This document shows, piece by piece, positions 27,086 through 36,416 of a stretch of 64,000 nucleotides of DNA. This stretch comes from an uncultured Hyphomonas sp. (GTDB lineage Bacteria > Pseudomonadota > Alphaproteobacteria > Caulobacterales > Hyphomonadaceae): NCBI RefSeq assembly GCF_963677035.1, contig NZ_OY781472.1, positions 1-64,000 of the forward strand, given 5' to 3'. The notes beneath the pieces were generated by a model. The model was not told where the DNA came from and did no database searches. It saw only the letters and a list, made by a program, of their open reading frames with translations. Position 1 is the first letter of the stretch; each line of letters starts with the position of its first letter. The translations under genes and the position numbers were made by a program.

Positions 27086-28096
27086 TCACTTACTGGAAAG
27101 CTCAATCCGCCCCGGCGCGTGACTGACGTCCAGCCCGAGGCCGTCATTGGCAAGGCGCGCGAAAGCCTCAACATTATCAAGGCGGAAGGTTCCGCCGATC
27201 TCAATGTCGCCGGTCGCCTCATCGGTGACGACGAGCTGTATCGTATTGTAGCGGTTGAACTCGGCCGCGACATCCCGCAACGGCGTATCATTGAACTTCA
27301 GCCGCCCCTCACGCCACATCAGACGCTGGCTGACAGTCTCAACATCAGTGGTCTCGACGATGACGCCATTGGCACTCGCATAACCAATCATACCCGGTGT
27401 GAGGATGCTTTCGGAGGCGTCTTTCTGCGCCGAACTTCCAACCCAGACGGTACCTTCGCTGACGGCCACTTCGACAACACCCTGACGCCGTTCGACGCCG
27501 AAAGAGGTGCCAAGCACCCTGACCTGCCCTTCGCCGGCATCGATGAGGAAAGGCCGCTCCGGCGCCTTTGCAACATCAAAGAAGGCCTCGCCCTCAATCA
27601 GCGCGACTTGTCTCTTGTCGTCGCTGAAGGTGACGTCCACACTTGTATCTGTGTTCAGGGTAAGAACCGAACCATCTTCCAGCGTCAGTGTTTTCATCTC
27701 GCCGCGCGCTGTCTGATAATGAAGCGGCTGAGGGGCAGCAGGCTCGCCTCCGAAGAGGCCAAACGGCATCACCACCAGGATGGCCATCGCCACACAGGCG
27801 GCAGCGGCCAGCATCTGTACCGCCGGGCGTCGCACGAAAGACTTTCGCGGCGCAGGCTGATTGCTCCTTAAGACGGACAGGCGCTCTGCCCGCGACCATG
27901 CTGACAGTGCGCGCAGGAAAGCAACGCGATGCGCCATCTCGGCATTCAGCCAGAGCGCAAAGTCTTCTTCATCCTGACACAGGGCGTCCACATCCGTGCA
28001 TGCACTCAGCAAGCCTTCTCGGTCCAGACGGGCCACCCAGTCTGCTGCAACCTGCTCAGAATCCCTGGCTGACGGAAGGACGTAATCAGCGCTCAT
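27086..28096 (-). CDS. FecR-family anti-sigma factor
   Basis: This 336-residue protein has the FecR layout: a cytoplasmic DUF4880-type N-terminus (ADWVARLDREGLLSAC, then DFALWLNAEMAHRVAF), one membrane helix at about residues 94-114 (MLAAAACVAMAILVVMPFG), and a periplasmic FecR domain (YQTARGEMKTLTLEDGSVLT, LNTDTSVDV, LIEGEAFFDVAK, VEVAVSEGTVWV). It should hold the ECF sigma factor and release it when the STN receptor is loaded. The ATG at 28,094-28,096 overlaps the sigma gene end by 11 bases and was chosen over an earlier in-frame start for that reason. Confidence 0.92.
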   Translation of the reverse strand: MSADYVLPSARDSEQVAADWVARLDREGLLSACTDVDALCQDEEDFALWLNAEMAHRVAFLRALSAWSRAERLSVLRSNQPAPRKSFVRRPAVQMLAAAACVAMAILVVMPFGLFGGEPAAPQPLHYQTARGEMKTLTLEDGSVLTLNTDTSVDVTFSDDKRQVALIEGEAFFDVAKAPERPFLIDAGEGQVRVLGTSFGVERRQGVVEVAVSEGTVWVGSSAQKDASESILTPGMIGYASANGVIVETTDVETVSQRLMWREGRLKFNDTPLRDVAAEFNRYNTIQLVVTDEATGDIEIGGTFRLDNVEAFARLANDGLGLDVSHAPGRIELSSK

Positions 28097-28655
28097 TTTC
28101 ACCCTCCCTGTCATTTGCCTGCGCGAGTCTGACACCACGCTGAACGCCAAGCCGGGCCAGCGCATTCGCCAGCAAGCGCACGCCTTTACTTACATGACGC
28201 TCAACTGTCGGCTCAGAAATTCCCAGCGCATGCGCGGTTTCACGCTGCGACATCCCCTGCACACGGCGCATCTGGACGACGTCCCGCGTCCGCCGTGGAA
28301 GAGTCTCAAAAGCCGTTCGCAGCATATTCAGTTCCTGACGGGCCGATACCGTCTCAAATGGACCGGCCTCTTCAGAGGAGACGTCCCAGCTTTCAAAATC
28401 CATCACGGTTTCGATGGAAACCACACGTTTACGGCGAACCAGATCAATAATCAGGTTGCGGGCCGTTGAATACATGAGAGCACGCGTATTATGCGGCAGA
28501 CCATTCGCCGCGGATTTATACAGGCGGCTGTAAACCTCCTGGCGCAGATCCCTGATTTCGGATGCGTCAGACCAATGGCGAGCCAGGAATCGCTCCAGCT
28601 CCGCCTCCAGGGGCAGCACCGCATCCATGAACCATTGGTCGACAGTCTTCGACAT
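28086..28655 (-). CDS. ECF sigma factor (FecI-like)
   Basis: A 189-residue sigma-70 family member. Region 2 is seen in EIRDLRQEVYSRLYKSAA and RALMYSTARNLIIDLVRRKR; region 4 in FETLPRRTRDVVQMRRVQGM followed by SQRETAHALGISEPTVERHV, the helix-turn-helix that reads the -35 element. With FecR and the STN receptor it makes a cell-surface signalling set that probably autoregulates and turns on the receptor and peptidase genes. Its promoter must lie in the roughly 60 bases before the second 961-bp repeat or inside that repeat. Confidence 0.93.
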   Translation of the reverse strand: MSKTVDQWFMDAVLPLEAELERFLARHWSDASEIRDLRQEVYSRLYKSAANGLPHNTRALMYSTARNLIIDLVRRKRVVSIETVMDFESWDVSSEEAGPFETVSARQELNMLRTAFETLPRRTRDVVQMRRVQGMSQRETAHALGISEPTVERHVSKGVRLLANALARLGVQRGVRLAQANDREGENER

Positions 28656-28716
28656 GCTGGTGCGATAATCTGTATTTTGCGGGCAGGAAAGAGGTTGGCG
28701 TCAATTTCTTCAATGA

Positions 28717-28861
28717 CGCTGTCAGACGAGTTCGAGCCAGTCTGCGGCTTTTGCGGATGGGTAGGTCTCAGGCAACGATCAGCTCACGCCGCTGGCGAAG
28801 CGCGGCGCCGCTTGGCGATTTGAACCTGCTCCTCCCAGACACCCGATGAGGATTGAAATGA
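28717..28861 (-). pseudogene. IS6-family transposase C-terminal remnant (copy 2)
   Basis: Counterpart of the fragment in copy 1. On the minus strand HFNPHRVSG is followed by RFKS-type sequence and the same stop region, with small changes. No 5' part of a transposase is attached. Confidence 0.55.
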
Positions 28862-28945
28862 GTGCCTGCCATCGGGGCCCGATCCAGCGCCCTTATCCGG
28901 AAACGCCCCTGGCGCTCCGGCAAAGCATCCTGATTGTGCGTGAAT

Positions 28946-29536
28946 TCAGCTCGAATCCGGCCAGCGTTTCAGCGCGTCGATCAGCTGCACGGTGAGACCG
29001 CCCGAGACGAGTGCGAGCGCAGCCGGCATACGGTGGCTGCGGGGAATCGGCGGCACATGCGGCCGGGCCTCACCGGCCGCCTGCCAGCGCTGAATCGTGC
29101 GGGCGAGACATTTTGCCCGGCGCTTATGGTGCTTCAGCGTGTCCAGCATGGCCTGCCACCGCGCGATCAGCGGCGCGGCGGGGACAGGCCCGCGTGAAGG
29201 CACCGTCACCGGCCCTTTCAGGAATTGCGGGCACGGGCGGGATGGCCCGGGCACCATGGTGAAGACGTAACGATAGGTTACATCCGGCTTCTTCGGCTCA
29301 TGGTAATTGCTACCCATGCGCGGCGGCAGCGGCGCGAGCTCCATCTGCAAGGCCAGCAGAAAAATCAGACGGCGGAGCAGCACGGCCAGCCGCTTCAGCT
29401 CCGCCCGCACGCGCCAGTTCACCGAGTGGGCAATCGTCTCAGGCATCCTGAACAGCCCCACCTTCACGCCTGCCACCGCAATGGCGCGGGCGATCGTGTT
29501 GTAAGCCTGAGAGAGGAAATCGGTGCGGTCTGTCAT
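28946..29536 (-). CDS. conserved hypothetical protein in the direct repeat (copy 2)
   Basis: Near-identical paralogue of the gene at 21,546-22,136: it begins MTDRTDFLSQAYNTIARAIA and ends LIDALKRWPDSS, with the same hydrophobic run and basic C-terminal half. Substitutions include T/D near residue 6, TPETISKSVNR versus MPETIAHSVNW near 35-45, and RT/RM near 75. Both frames stay open, so the gene may be under selection in both places. Function unknown. Confidence 0.6.
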   Translation of the reverse strand: MTDRTDFLSQAYNTIARAIAVAGVKVGLFRMPETIAHSVNWRVRAELKRLAVLLRRLIFLLALQMELAPLPPRMGSNYHEPKKPDVTYRYVFTMVPGPSRPCPQFLKGPVTVPSRGPVPAAPLIARWQAMLDTLKHHKRRAKCLARTIQRWQAAGEARPHVPPIPRSHRMPAALALVSGGLTVQLIDALKRWPDSS

Positions 29537-29732
29537 GGCGGGCAGATTGCCATGAGAGTTTATCCGGGAGGATAGAGGGGCCGGATTCCGCCGGAACCTG
29601 CAGGACAGACAGGCACCGCGCTGGTGGACAACCGAAACTTTGTCCGCAGACCCCACGGACAAACTTTTCAGCCGGGGCCTGGCTCATTTCCGGAGCCGAA
29701 GCGCCAGATGCGTCGTCTCAAGGTCAGTTCCT

Positions 29733-30347
29733 TTAACAATCCCTTCCGGGGCGTTCCACATCGAGCACCATCATGAAACGGGCATTTCCGGTGCCTTCAA
29801 TTGGTGGCGACCGATGAAAAATACGTCCCGTTTTCCCGCATCGCTTCCCAAGAAACATGCCTACCTCAAACGTGGCCATTTCCTGAATCACGGGTTCGGT
29901 GGTTCCCGCGCACACTTCAATCCATTGCGTTCCACGGCCACAATAGGTCGTAATCAGACGAATGTCCGTCTTGTCCTTATGGAATTTCCTGCAGGCATCG
30001 TCGGTGACATTTTCCAGGCGCAACGTGTATTCAGCCGAACGGCCAGCCCCCGCCCCGAGAATGCCCCGCACGTCCGACAGGATACAGTCCGCTACATTTT
30101 TCGCCCAGCAACGATTTTCCAGAAAAACCTCCGCCGCAGATAGAATGAGTGCCGCATCGCCATCGACGCGGAAATCCCGAACGCCGGTAAAGTCGAGACT
30201 TTGGAACGCATCCCGGACCTCAGGAGACATACGCCGCTGCCAAAGGGCCAGCTCCACGGACTCACGCAAGCCCAATTCAACGAGCGAACTGAAACTGTCG
30301 CAAGCGCCGACAGAGCGGCTCTGCTGCATGACCGACGGCGAAGTCAT
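29733..30347 (-). CDS. DUF1826 protein, zinc-starvation associated
   Basis: A 204-residue protein of the DUF1826 family. Typical blocks are [26 protein letters not shown], and [11 protein letters not shown] near the C-terminus. DUF1826 genes are commonly next to COG0523 GTPase genes under Zur control; their function is unknown. The ATG at 30,345-30,347 overlaps the stop of the GTPase gene as ATGA, which fixes the start and makes translational coupling likely. Several His and Cys residues could bind a metal, but this is inference. Confidence 0.82.
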   Translation of the reverse strand: MTSPSVMQQSRSVGACDSFSSLVELGLRESVELALWQRRMSPEVRDAFQSLDFTGVRDFRVDGDAALILSAAEVFLENRCWAKNVADCILSDVRGILGAGAGRSAEYTLRLENVTDDACRKFHKDKTDIRLITTYCGRGTQWIEVCAGTTEPVIQEMATFEVGMFLGKRCGKTGRIFHRSPPIEGTGNARFMMVLDVERPGRDC

Positions 30348-31552
30348 CCCTGTCCTCCCCAGACCGGGAAGGGGTCTGCCATATCCTGACATGCAATAAT
30401 CCCCCCGCGGCGATCCAGAGGGGCCTCGGTCAGACACGCATCCAGCCGGGCCGTGATTGATGCGGGGTCCATGTCGATGCCGATAAACACGATTTCCTGA
30501 CGGCGGTCACCATAGACCGGGTCCCAGACGGAAGAGAGATAGCCCTCAAGACCGGTACGATCCGGCCACTGCTCCTGGGGTACAGCCGCCCACCAGGTGC
30601 CAACTCCGCTATGCTGGACCAATGACCCCGCCTGGCTGACTTCCCCCAGCCAATCCGGCCGTGTCGCCAGCCAGAAGAACCCTTTGGCGCGCACGACACC
30701 TGGCCAGGGCTCGTTGAAAAATGCATGAAGCTTCTGAGGATCGAAAGGCAGACGCGCGCGATAGACGAAACTCTCGATTCCGTATTCTTCCGTTTCCGGA
30801 ACATGTTCCTCGAAGCTGTAGAGTTCCTTGGCCCACAGAGGGTGATTGTGTGCCTTTTCAAAATCGAACCGTCCGGTTCCCATCACCTTGTCGAGTGCGA
30901 CCTCTCCGAACGCGGACTCCACAATATCGGCATCGGGGTTCAGTGAACGCACAAGCTTGCGGACCGTTTCAAGCTGCTTCGGTTCCACAATGTCGGTCTT
31001 GTTCAGCACAATAACATCGGCAAACTCGATCTGGTCGACAAGCAGTTGAACCAGGGGACGCTCATCCCCTTCCCCCAGGCTCTCTCCGCGATCTGCAAGG
31101 AAATCCGAACTGCTGTAATCTTTCAGAAGATGGGCGGCGTCGACCACTGTCACCATCGTGTCGATCTTTGCGACATCTCCCAAGGAGAATCCCTGCTCAT
31201 CCCGAAAGTCGAAGGTTGCCGCGACCGGCAGCGGTTCCGAAATCCCGGTCGATTCAATCAACAGATAGTCGAAACGCCCTTCCGCTGCGAGGCGCGTCAC
31301 TTCCTGAAGCAAATCGTCTCTCAATGTGCAGCAGATACAGCCATTGCTCATCTCGACGAGCGCTTCTTCCGTGTGAGAAAGATTTGCCCCGCCGTCCCGC
31401 ACAAGTGCGGCATCAATGTTCACTTCGCTCATATCGTTCACGATGACAGCAACCCGCCGCCCGGTCCGATTGGCAAGAACATGGTTCAACAGCGTTGTCT
31501 TACCGGCTCCGAGAAAGCCAGAAAGGACAGTCACAGGAAGAGTCTGGTGCAT
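30344..31552 (-). CDS. COG0523 (CobW/ZigA-type) GTPase metallochaperone
   Basis: A 402-residue G3E GTPase. From [20 protein letters not shown] the P-loop is at residues 12-19, the metal-binding CxCC motif GCICC at 71-75, switch region ESTGISEP near 95, and the base-specificity motif NKTD near 195; a CobW C-terminal domain follows. Members of this group are thought to deliver zinc to client proteins when zinc is scarce. The start at 31,550-31,552 is preferred since AGGAG sits seven bases upstream; an ATG six bases earlier lies too close to it. It lies between the MerC-like gene and DUF1826 on one strand. Confidence 0.9.
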   Translation of the reverse strand: MHQTLPVTVLSGFLGAGKTTLLNHVLANRTGRRVAVIVNDMSEVNIDAALVRDGGANLSHTEEALVEMSNGCICCTLRDDLLQEVTRLAAEGRFDYLLIESTGISEPLPVAATFDFRDEQGFSLGDVAKIDTMVTVVDAAHLLKDYSSSDFLADRGESLGEGDERPLVQLLVDQIEFADVIVLNKTDIVEPKQLETVRKLVRSLNPDADIVESAFGEVALDKVMGTGRFDFEKAHNHPLWAKELYSFEEHVPETEEYGIESFVYRARLPFDPQKLHAFFNEPWPGVVRAKGFFWLATRPDWLGEVSQAGSLVQHSGVGTWWAAVPQEQWPDRTGLEGYLSSVWDPVYGDRRQEIVFIGIDMDPASITARLDACLTEAPLDRRGGIIACQDMADPFPVWGGQG

Positions 31553-31616
31553 TGGCATACTCCTGATTGAAATCTCAAATAAAGAAAAACTCACGGCCCG
31601 CTGACCGCTGAAAGAC

Positions 31617-32012
31617 TCAGAGGTCGCAGTCGGATTCGCAGTGCGGATGACGGGTCCAACGCCAGATATGCGCCGACGCCAGCATGAGGGCCCCCGTTAC
31701 CGTGATGGGCGCTTCGTATTCATGCAGCGCCTCCACGAAAGCCGCTGCAATCAATAGAATGAGACCAACAAGGGCCAGTGCGGCGAATACTTTCCAGTCA
31801 GGACTCGAGAGGCCCCGGACAATGGCAAAACCCGACAGCGGCAACGCAAAAACCACAAATACCTTGTGGACCCACTCCGCCTCCGACCATGCGCCTGCCA
31901 AAGGGAGGAAAGCCGCCAGGAGAGGCAGGGCGAGACAGTGAACGACGCACAGACCGGACAGCGTGATCGCAGAGACATCTATCGCTGAGGCCCTCGAAGA
32001 GCGGCCCGCCAT
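31617..32012 (-). CDS. MerC-domain membrane protein
   Basis: A 131-residue protein with four predicted membrane helices and the MerC-like start [20 protein letters not shown], with a Cys-x3-His-Cys group in the first helix. A second metal-type cluster, [10 protein letters not shown], forms the C-terminus. True MerC carries mercury; small MerC-like proteins also occur in zinc-stress gene sets, which fits here because the gene is divergent from zur and upstream of the COG0523 GTPase. The Zur-box-like site at 32,084-32,096 lies in the shared promoter region. Confidence 0.82.
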   Translation of the reverse strand: MAGRSSRASAIDVSAITLSGLCVVHCLALPLLAAFLPLAGAWSEAEWVHKVFVVFALPLSGFAIVRGLSSPDWKVFAALALVGLILLIAAAFVEALHEYEAPITVTGALMLASAHIWRWTRHPHCESDCDL

Positions 32013-32083
32013 CAGGATTTCCCCAACACGTCTGCCGCAGACGGAGAACGTCGCAGACCACTCATTACCATACCTCGACTTGC

Positions 32084-32096
32084 GTTATGTTATTAC
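32084..32096. promoter_or_regulatory. putative Zur box between merC-like gene and zur
   Basis: GTTATGTTATTAC, an imperfect inverted repeat (GTTAT-N3-ATTAC), lies between two divergent genes of the zinc module. It resembles the GTTATAnTATAAC core of Zur operators and shares its pattern with a site at 34,105-34,117. Confidence 0.6.
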
Positions 32097-32113
32097 ATTC
32101 TGATATATGAGCG

Positions 32114-32623
32114 ATGACCACTTATCAAGAGGCCGTTTCAATCATGTTTGAGAATCGCCAGGACGCCTCCTCTTCGTGTTCGACCGAAGCGCGGATTGCT
32201 GCTGCGGAGCATCGCGCGTCGCAGGCAGGCTCTGCCTTCACGCCCATTCGCCGGCACATATATGAGATATTACTGCAAGCCGAAGAGCCGTTGGGTGCCT
32301 ACGATATTGTGGGCCGTCTGGACGGGGTCGGATGTGCGCGGCCGACCACCGCCTATCGCGCTCTTGACTGGCTGGAGGACCTGGGACTGGCCCGGAAAAT
32401 CAGATCGGTCTCGAAATATGTCGCATTGAAGTCCGGTCCCAGCGACGCACCTCTGGCTTTTATCATATGTCAGGAATGCGGAACGACGGAGCAGATTGCG
32501 CTCGGCTCCGAAAGTCAGGAGTTGCTTTCTGCTTTTGAAACGAAGGGGTTTCAGACTCTCAATCCGACAATTGAAATCTCAGGCCGCTGTCTAGAGCACC
32601 GCCGGCCCGCCGATGCCCCCTGA
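32114..32623 (+). CDS. zur: Fur-family zinc uptake regulator
   Basis: A 169-residue Fur-family repressor. The winged helix covers FTPIRRHIYEILLQAEEPLG, AYDIVGRL, then PTTAYRALDWLEDLGLARKI; the dimerisation part has FIICQECGTTEQIALGS, a CxxC structural zinc pair, with a further Cys-x2-H (GRCLEHR) at the end. The divergent COG0523/MerC genes and following DUF2796/DUF3299 genes favour zinc over iron. The exact start is open: an ATG 30 bases later (MFENRQDA) is also possible. It probably represses itself and the divergent operon through the site at 32,084-32,096. Confidence 0.88.
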   Translation: MTTYQEAVSIMFENRQDASSSCSTEARIAAAEHRASQAGSAFTPIRRHIYEILLQAEEPLGAYDIVGRLDGVGCARPTTAYRALDWLEDLGLARKIRSVSKYVALKSGPSDAPLAFIICQECGTTEQIALGSESQELLSAFETKGFQTLNPTIEISGRCLEHRRPADAP

Positions 32624-32692
32624 CAGAACCTCACCTCCCCCACCCCATAACGGAAACTTTCCACCGCCCCCGACGCTCCAGGAGCCCCCGCC

Positions 32693-33265
32693 ATGAAGAA
32701 AATTAGTCTTATCGGAACAGGCATTCTCGCAGCCTTGATCGGTCTCTTGCCCGCGCCTGCCAGCGCACAGTCGCTTGAAGCGCATGTTCATGGCGAAGCC
32801 AGCCTGGCACTTGTCATCGACGGTCAGGAAGTATCGGTGTCGTTGATGAGCGCCATGTACAATATTACCGGTTTCGAACATGCGCCGCAAACAGACGAGC
32901 AGCGTGAAATTTTGGAGTCCGCCATGTCGCTGCTTGATGATGGTGCGCAGCTGTTTGAATTCAACCCTGCTGCCAAATGCACACTAATATCTTCTCATCA
33001 TAGTCTGCCTGCTGAAGAGGAACATTCCGATAAAGATGCGCACGAATCAGAAACCGAGGAAGCGCATCATCACAATCACCGGGACCTCGATGCCGACTAC
33101 GAATTTTCCTGCAAGAAGCCCTCGAAGCTTTCTTCCATCAGGGTGCGCCTGTTCGATCACTTCAGAAACCTTCAGAAGGTAAACGTCGTAACGCTTGAGG
33201 GCGGTCAACAGTCTGCGGCGGAACTCACCCCGGCGCGGGAGACGCTGTCGCTAGCTGGTTCATGA
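32693..33265 (+). CDS. DUF2796 periplasmic zinc-binding-like protein
   Basis: A 190-residue secreted protein: signal peptide to about residue 25 (LLPAPASAQS), then EAHVHGEASLALVIDGQEV, the DUF2796 hallmark, and a His/Asp/Glu-rich segment (EEEHSDKDAHESETEEAHHH) at about 105-125 suited to zinc binding. It ends FRVRLF-like (RVRLFDHFRNLQKVNVV). DUF2796 proteins are usually in Zur-controlled gene sets. A clear AGGAG lies upstream of the ATG. Its last codons overlap the ATG of the DUF3299 gene. Confidence 0.85.
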   Translation: MKKISLIGTGILAALIGLLPAPASAQSLEAHVHGEASLALVIDGQEVSVSLMSAMYNITGFEHAPQTDEQREILESAMSLLDDGAQLFEFNPAAKCTLISSHHSLPAEEEHSDKDAHESETEEAHHHNHRDLDADYEFSCKKPSKLSSIRVRLFDHFRNLQKVNVVTLEGGQQSAAELTPARETLSLAGS

Positions 33266-34014
33266 TGCATCCTCGCAGGAACACCTGGTCACTTGCGCTG
33301 CTCCTCATAGTTCTGGTGGCTTGCGGCGCTCCGGAAAGCAGACAACCGACAACGGATGCCGCCGTCGATCGGATACCGCCTGCCCTACCGGAAAACGCCA
33401 AGACAGTGGACTTCAATACCACCTCTGGCACTGGTGCGGATACGGCCAGCTCGGCACAGGTGGAAACAGCGTCTCAGAAGCCTGCGCCCGAATGGGGCAT
33501 AGAACCCGGCAAGGCAATCCCGATCAAATGGGAGGATCTGATGCCGGAAGGCGCCGAAGAAGAGCTGGCCCGCCAGGAAGCTGAATTCTTCCAGATGCTG
33601 GAGCAACGCTATGCAGAAAATGCCACTTCGCTCGCCGATGCAAAGCCCTTCGACCAGATAGAGGAAGGATCGACACTCGACTATATGCCTCAGCTTGGGA
33701 CATTCGATGTCGTCCACGACCTCGACGGCCGATTGGTCCGTATTCCCGGTTATGTCGTTCCGTTCGATTTCAACGAAGATCGTCGCCAGGGCGAGTTCCT
33801 CTTCGTGCCTTATATGGGCGCCTGCATTCATACGCCCCCGCCGCCGCCAAACCAGATCATTTTTGTACGCGCTGATCCGGCCATCCGGCTTGGGGACATC
33901 TGGTCACCTTATTGGCTCGAAGGAACACTTTCCACCGAGGAGGTTCATAATGAATCCGGAGATGCCGCCTACGCCATGTCCATGACGAAGCTCGAACCCT
34001 ACGAGTACGAATGA
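33262..34014 (+). CDS. DUF3299 lipoprotein
   Basis: A 250-residue lipoprotein: signal with lipobox LVAC near Cys21, an unstructured Thr/Ala region, and a DUF3299 domain at about 130-250 with RIPGYVVPFDFNEDRR, FLFVPYMGACIHTPPPPPNQ and IWSPYWLEGTLS. DUF3299 proteins are linked with metal-permease and zinc-stress genes; the biochemical role is unknown. The start overlaps the DUF2796 stop by four bases, so the two are one operon with zur upstream. Confidence 0.85.
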   Translation: MMHPRRNTWSLALLLIVLVACGAPESRQPTTDAAVDRIPPALPENAKTVDFNTTSGTGADTASSAQVETASQKPAPEWGIEPGKAIPIKWEDLMPEGAEEELARQEAEFFQMLEQRYAENATSLADAKPFDQIEEGSTLDYMPQLGTFDVVHDLDGRLVRIPGYVVPFDFNEDRRQGEFLFVPYMGACIHTPPPPPNQIIFVRADPAIRLGDIWSPYWLEGTLSTEEVHNESGDAAYAMSMTKLEPYEYE

Positions 34015-34104
34015 CCGCACCAGCAGACGCAGACCTTCCCGTCCCTTCAGCCGCAGCAACGCGCTTTCCAATAGAAAGGCTTTAGCACCCACTATGTGCG
34101 TTAC

Positions 34105-34117
34105 GTTATTGTATTAC
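34105..34117. promoter_or_regulatory. putative Zur box upstream of the S46 peptidase
   Basis: GTTATTGTATTAC has the same GTTAT-N3-ATTAC pattern as the site in front of zur, and both sit after a shared TGCGTTA. It lies 55 bases before the start codon of the peptidase gene, in promoter range. Confidence 0.55.
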
Positions 34118-34171
34118 AATTTACACTTCGCTATCGATAATTGATCGAAACTGGCCGCTGAGGAGCAAATC

Positions 34172-36406
34172 ATGACCGCCCCATCCCCATCGCCCCTTAA
34201 GCGGGAACTCGCTTGGTCTGCAAAACGCCGGAGCAAAGGGACCTGGTTAATCTCGGCCTTGGTGGTCTTTGCGGCCACCGGGGTCCAGAACGCATCCGCC
34301 AAGGAAGGCATGTGGACACCGGATCAGCTGCCGAGCATCGCCACCGACCTCAGACAAACTGGACTTGAACTTGATCCTGACACCCTAACTGACCTGACCG
34401 CTTTTCCAATGGGAGCTGTTGTCTCGCTCGGTGGCTGCACGGCGAGTTTCGTCTCCCCCGAGGGCCTGATCGTAACCAACCACCACTGCGCGCGCGGCTC
34501 CATTCAGTACAACTCCACGGCGGAAGACAATTTCCTCGAAAAAGGCTTCCTTGCGAAAAGCAATAGTGAGGAAAAACCAGCTGCTCCGGGAACACGCGTC
34601 TATGTTACAGTCAATGTGACAGATGTGTCCGATGATGTACGTGATCAGATTACCGATGACTTGTCTGGTGAGCAGATCTTTGCCGCAATCGACGCAAAGC
34701 AAAAACTGCTTGTCGCCGACTGCGAGGTCCAGGCAGGCCACCACTGCCAGGTCGTTTCTTTCTACGGTGGGCTACAGTACAAGCTGATTGATCAACTCGA
34801 AATCCGGGATGTACGTCTCGTATATGGTCCGGGTGATAATATCGGAAAATATGGCGGCGACATTGATAACTGGATGTGGCCGCGGCACACAGGTGATTTT
34901 TCCTTCTACCGGGCCTATGTCGGACCGGATGGTCTACCAGCCGACTATTCGGAGGACAACATTCCCTATCACCCGGAACACGTCCTGAAAGTATCCGCTG
35001 GCGGGCTCGGTGAAGGGGACTTCGTCATGGCGATCGGCTATCCTGGCTCCACACAGCGATATGCACGCCTGGCCGAGGTACAGCAGACCTTTAACTGGCT
35101 GTATCCGACATTTGAAGCCCTGCTCAAAGAATGGATCTCAACAATTGAAACCGCGGCTCCGGAAGGATCCGACGCGCGGATCAAGTACGAGGCCCGTCTG
35201 GCTAGTCTCAACAACTATATGAAGAACCTCGGCGGTCAGATCGAAGGGGCTCGCCGTGTCGGACTCGTTGCGCGCCGGGCCGACCGTGAAGCTGCTTTGA
35301 ATGCATGGATTGCGGCTCAGAACGACGATACGCAGTATGCTGCCGCTCTTAGCGCGCTGGATGCATTGGTTGAAGAATCTGCTGTCTCCCGCCGTGAGAA
35401 CTGGGCCTATACAAACGCCCAGCGCTCCCAACTCCTTTCCGTCGCTCAACGCCTCTACCGGCTCTCAAGGGAGCGCCAAAAGCCGAATTCCGAACGTGAA
35501 CGCGGCTATCAGGACCGTGACCTGACCTTGTTCCGCGAAGGCCTGGAGGCACTCGATCGCCGCTTCGACCCGGCGGTCGACAAGGCGGAATGGATGCTGT
35601 TTCTTCAGGACTACGTAGACACCCCGGCAGACCAACACGTCGCTGCTTTTGATGCAGACCTGGACCTGCCTAAGACCTGGAATGCAAAGTCGGTCTCCAC
35701 CCAGCTCGACAGCTTCTATGCCAAGACCAAGCTTGACGATCTGGAATACCGCCTCTCCCTGATGGACAAGGACCCTGCATTCTTTGAGCGCAGCGAAGAC
35801 CCGTTCATCGAACTCGCTGTTGCGCTCTATGATCATGACATGGCGCTCGAAGAAGCCGACAAGGATCGTTCTGGCCGTATGGCCGAGCTGTACCCGGATT
35901 ATATGCAGGCGATTATCGACTGGCAGGCCAGCCAGGGACTTGCCGTTTATCCGGACGCAAACTCCACTCTGCGTGTCACCTATGGAACCGTGCAAGGAGG
36001 TTCGCCGCAGGATGGTCTGATCTACACACCCTTTACGACACTGGAAGGCATTGTTGCCAAGAACACCGGCGTAGCCCCCTTCAATGCCCCCCAACGCGAG
36101 CTCGACATGATCGCGGCGAAAGACTATGGCCAATATGAGCTCAGCTCAATCGGCTCGGTCCCGGTGAACTTTCTGTCAGATCTCGACTCTACCGGCGGCA
36201 ATTCCGGCTCCCCCACCCTCAATGCAAAAGGCGAGCTCGTTGGCTTGCTCTTCGACGGGACGATCGAAAGCGTGAACTCCGATTGGGATTTCGATCCGCG
36301 CACCACCAGGACGATCCATGTCGACACACGCTACATGCTCTGGGTCATGGACAAAGTTGACGGAGCTTCACGACTGTTCGACGAGATGGATATCGTACGC
36401 GATTGA
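34172..36406 (+). CDS. S46-family dipeptidyl peptidase
   Basis: A 744-residue secreted serine peptidase of family S46 (DPP7/DPP11 type). After an N-terminal membrane/signal segment (LISALVVFAATGVQNASAKE) come the catalytic His in TNHHCARG (about 104-105), the Asp in GGDIDNWMWPRHTGDF, and Ser678 in GGNSGSP. The position that sets specificity follows the FD of LLFDGTIES: here Gly696, as in DPP7-type enzymes that prefer hydrophobic residues, while DPP11 has Arg; I infer this from family knowledge. The enzyme would release dipeptides in the periplasm. A strong hairpin follows the gene. Confidence 0.9.
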   Translation: MTAPSPSPLKRELAWSAKRRSKGTWLISALVVFAATGVQNASAKEGMWTPDQLPSIATDLRQTGLELDPDTLTDLTAFPMGAVVSLGGCTASFVSPEGLIVTNHHCARGSIQYNSTAEDNFLEKGFLAKSNSEEKPAAPGTRVYVTVNVTDVSDDVRDQITDDLSGEQIFAAIDAKQKLLVADCEVQAGHHCQVVSFYGGLQYKLIDQLEIRDVRLVYGPGDNIGKYGGDIDNWMWPRHTGDFSFYRAYVGPDGLPADYSEDNIPYHPEHVLKVSAGGLGEGDFVMAIGYPGSTQRYARLAEVQQTFNWLYPTFEALLKEWISTIETAAPEGSDARIKYEARLASLNNYMKNLGGQIEGARRVGLVARRADREAALNAWIAAQNDDTQYAAALSALDALVEESAVSRRENWAYTNAQRSQLLSVAQRLYRLSRERQKPNSERERGYQDRDLTLFREGLEALDRRFDPAVDKAEWMLFLQDYVDTPADQHVAAFDADLDLPKTWNAKSVSTQLDSFYAKTKLDDLEYRLSLMDKDPAFFERSEDPFIELAVALYDHDMALEEADKDRSGRMAELYPDYMQAIIDWQASQGLAVYPDANSTLRVTYGTVQGGSPQDGLIYTPFTTLEGIVAKNTGVAPFNAPQRELDMIAAKDYGQYELSSIGSVPVNFLSDLDSTGGNSGSPTLNAKGELVGLLFDGTIESVNSDWDFDPRTTRTIHVDTRYMLWVMDKVDGASRLFDEMDIVRD

Positions 36407-36416
36407 CTTCAGGCGC

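Larger units (their letters stand above)
28717..29677 (-). repeat. 961-bp direct repeat, copy 2
   Basis: Second copy of the repeat described at 21,317-22,277, in the same direction and of the same length. The two copies bracket the sigma/FecR/TonB receptor/M14 peptidase module almost exactly: copy 1 ends about 110 bases from the peptidase stop, and copy 2 begins 62 bases before the sigma start. Confidence 0.92.
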
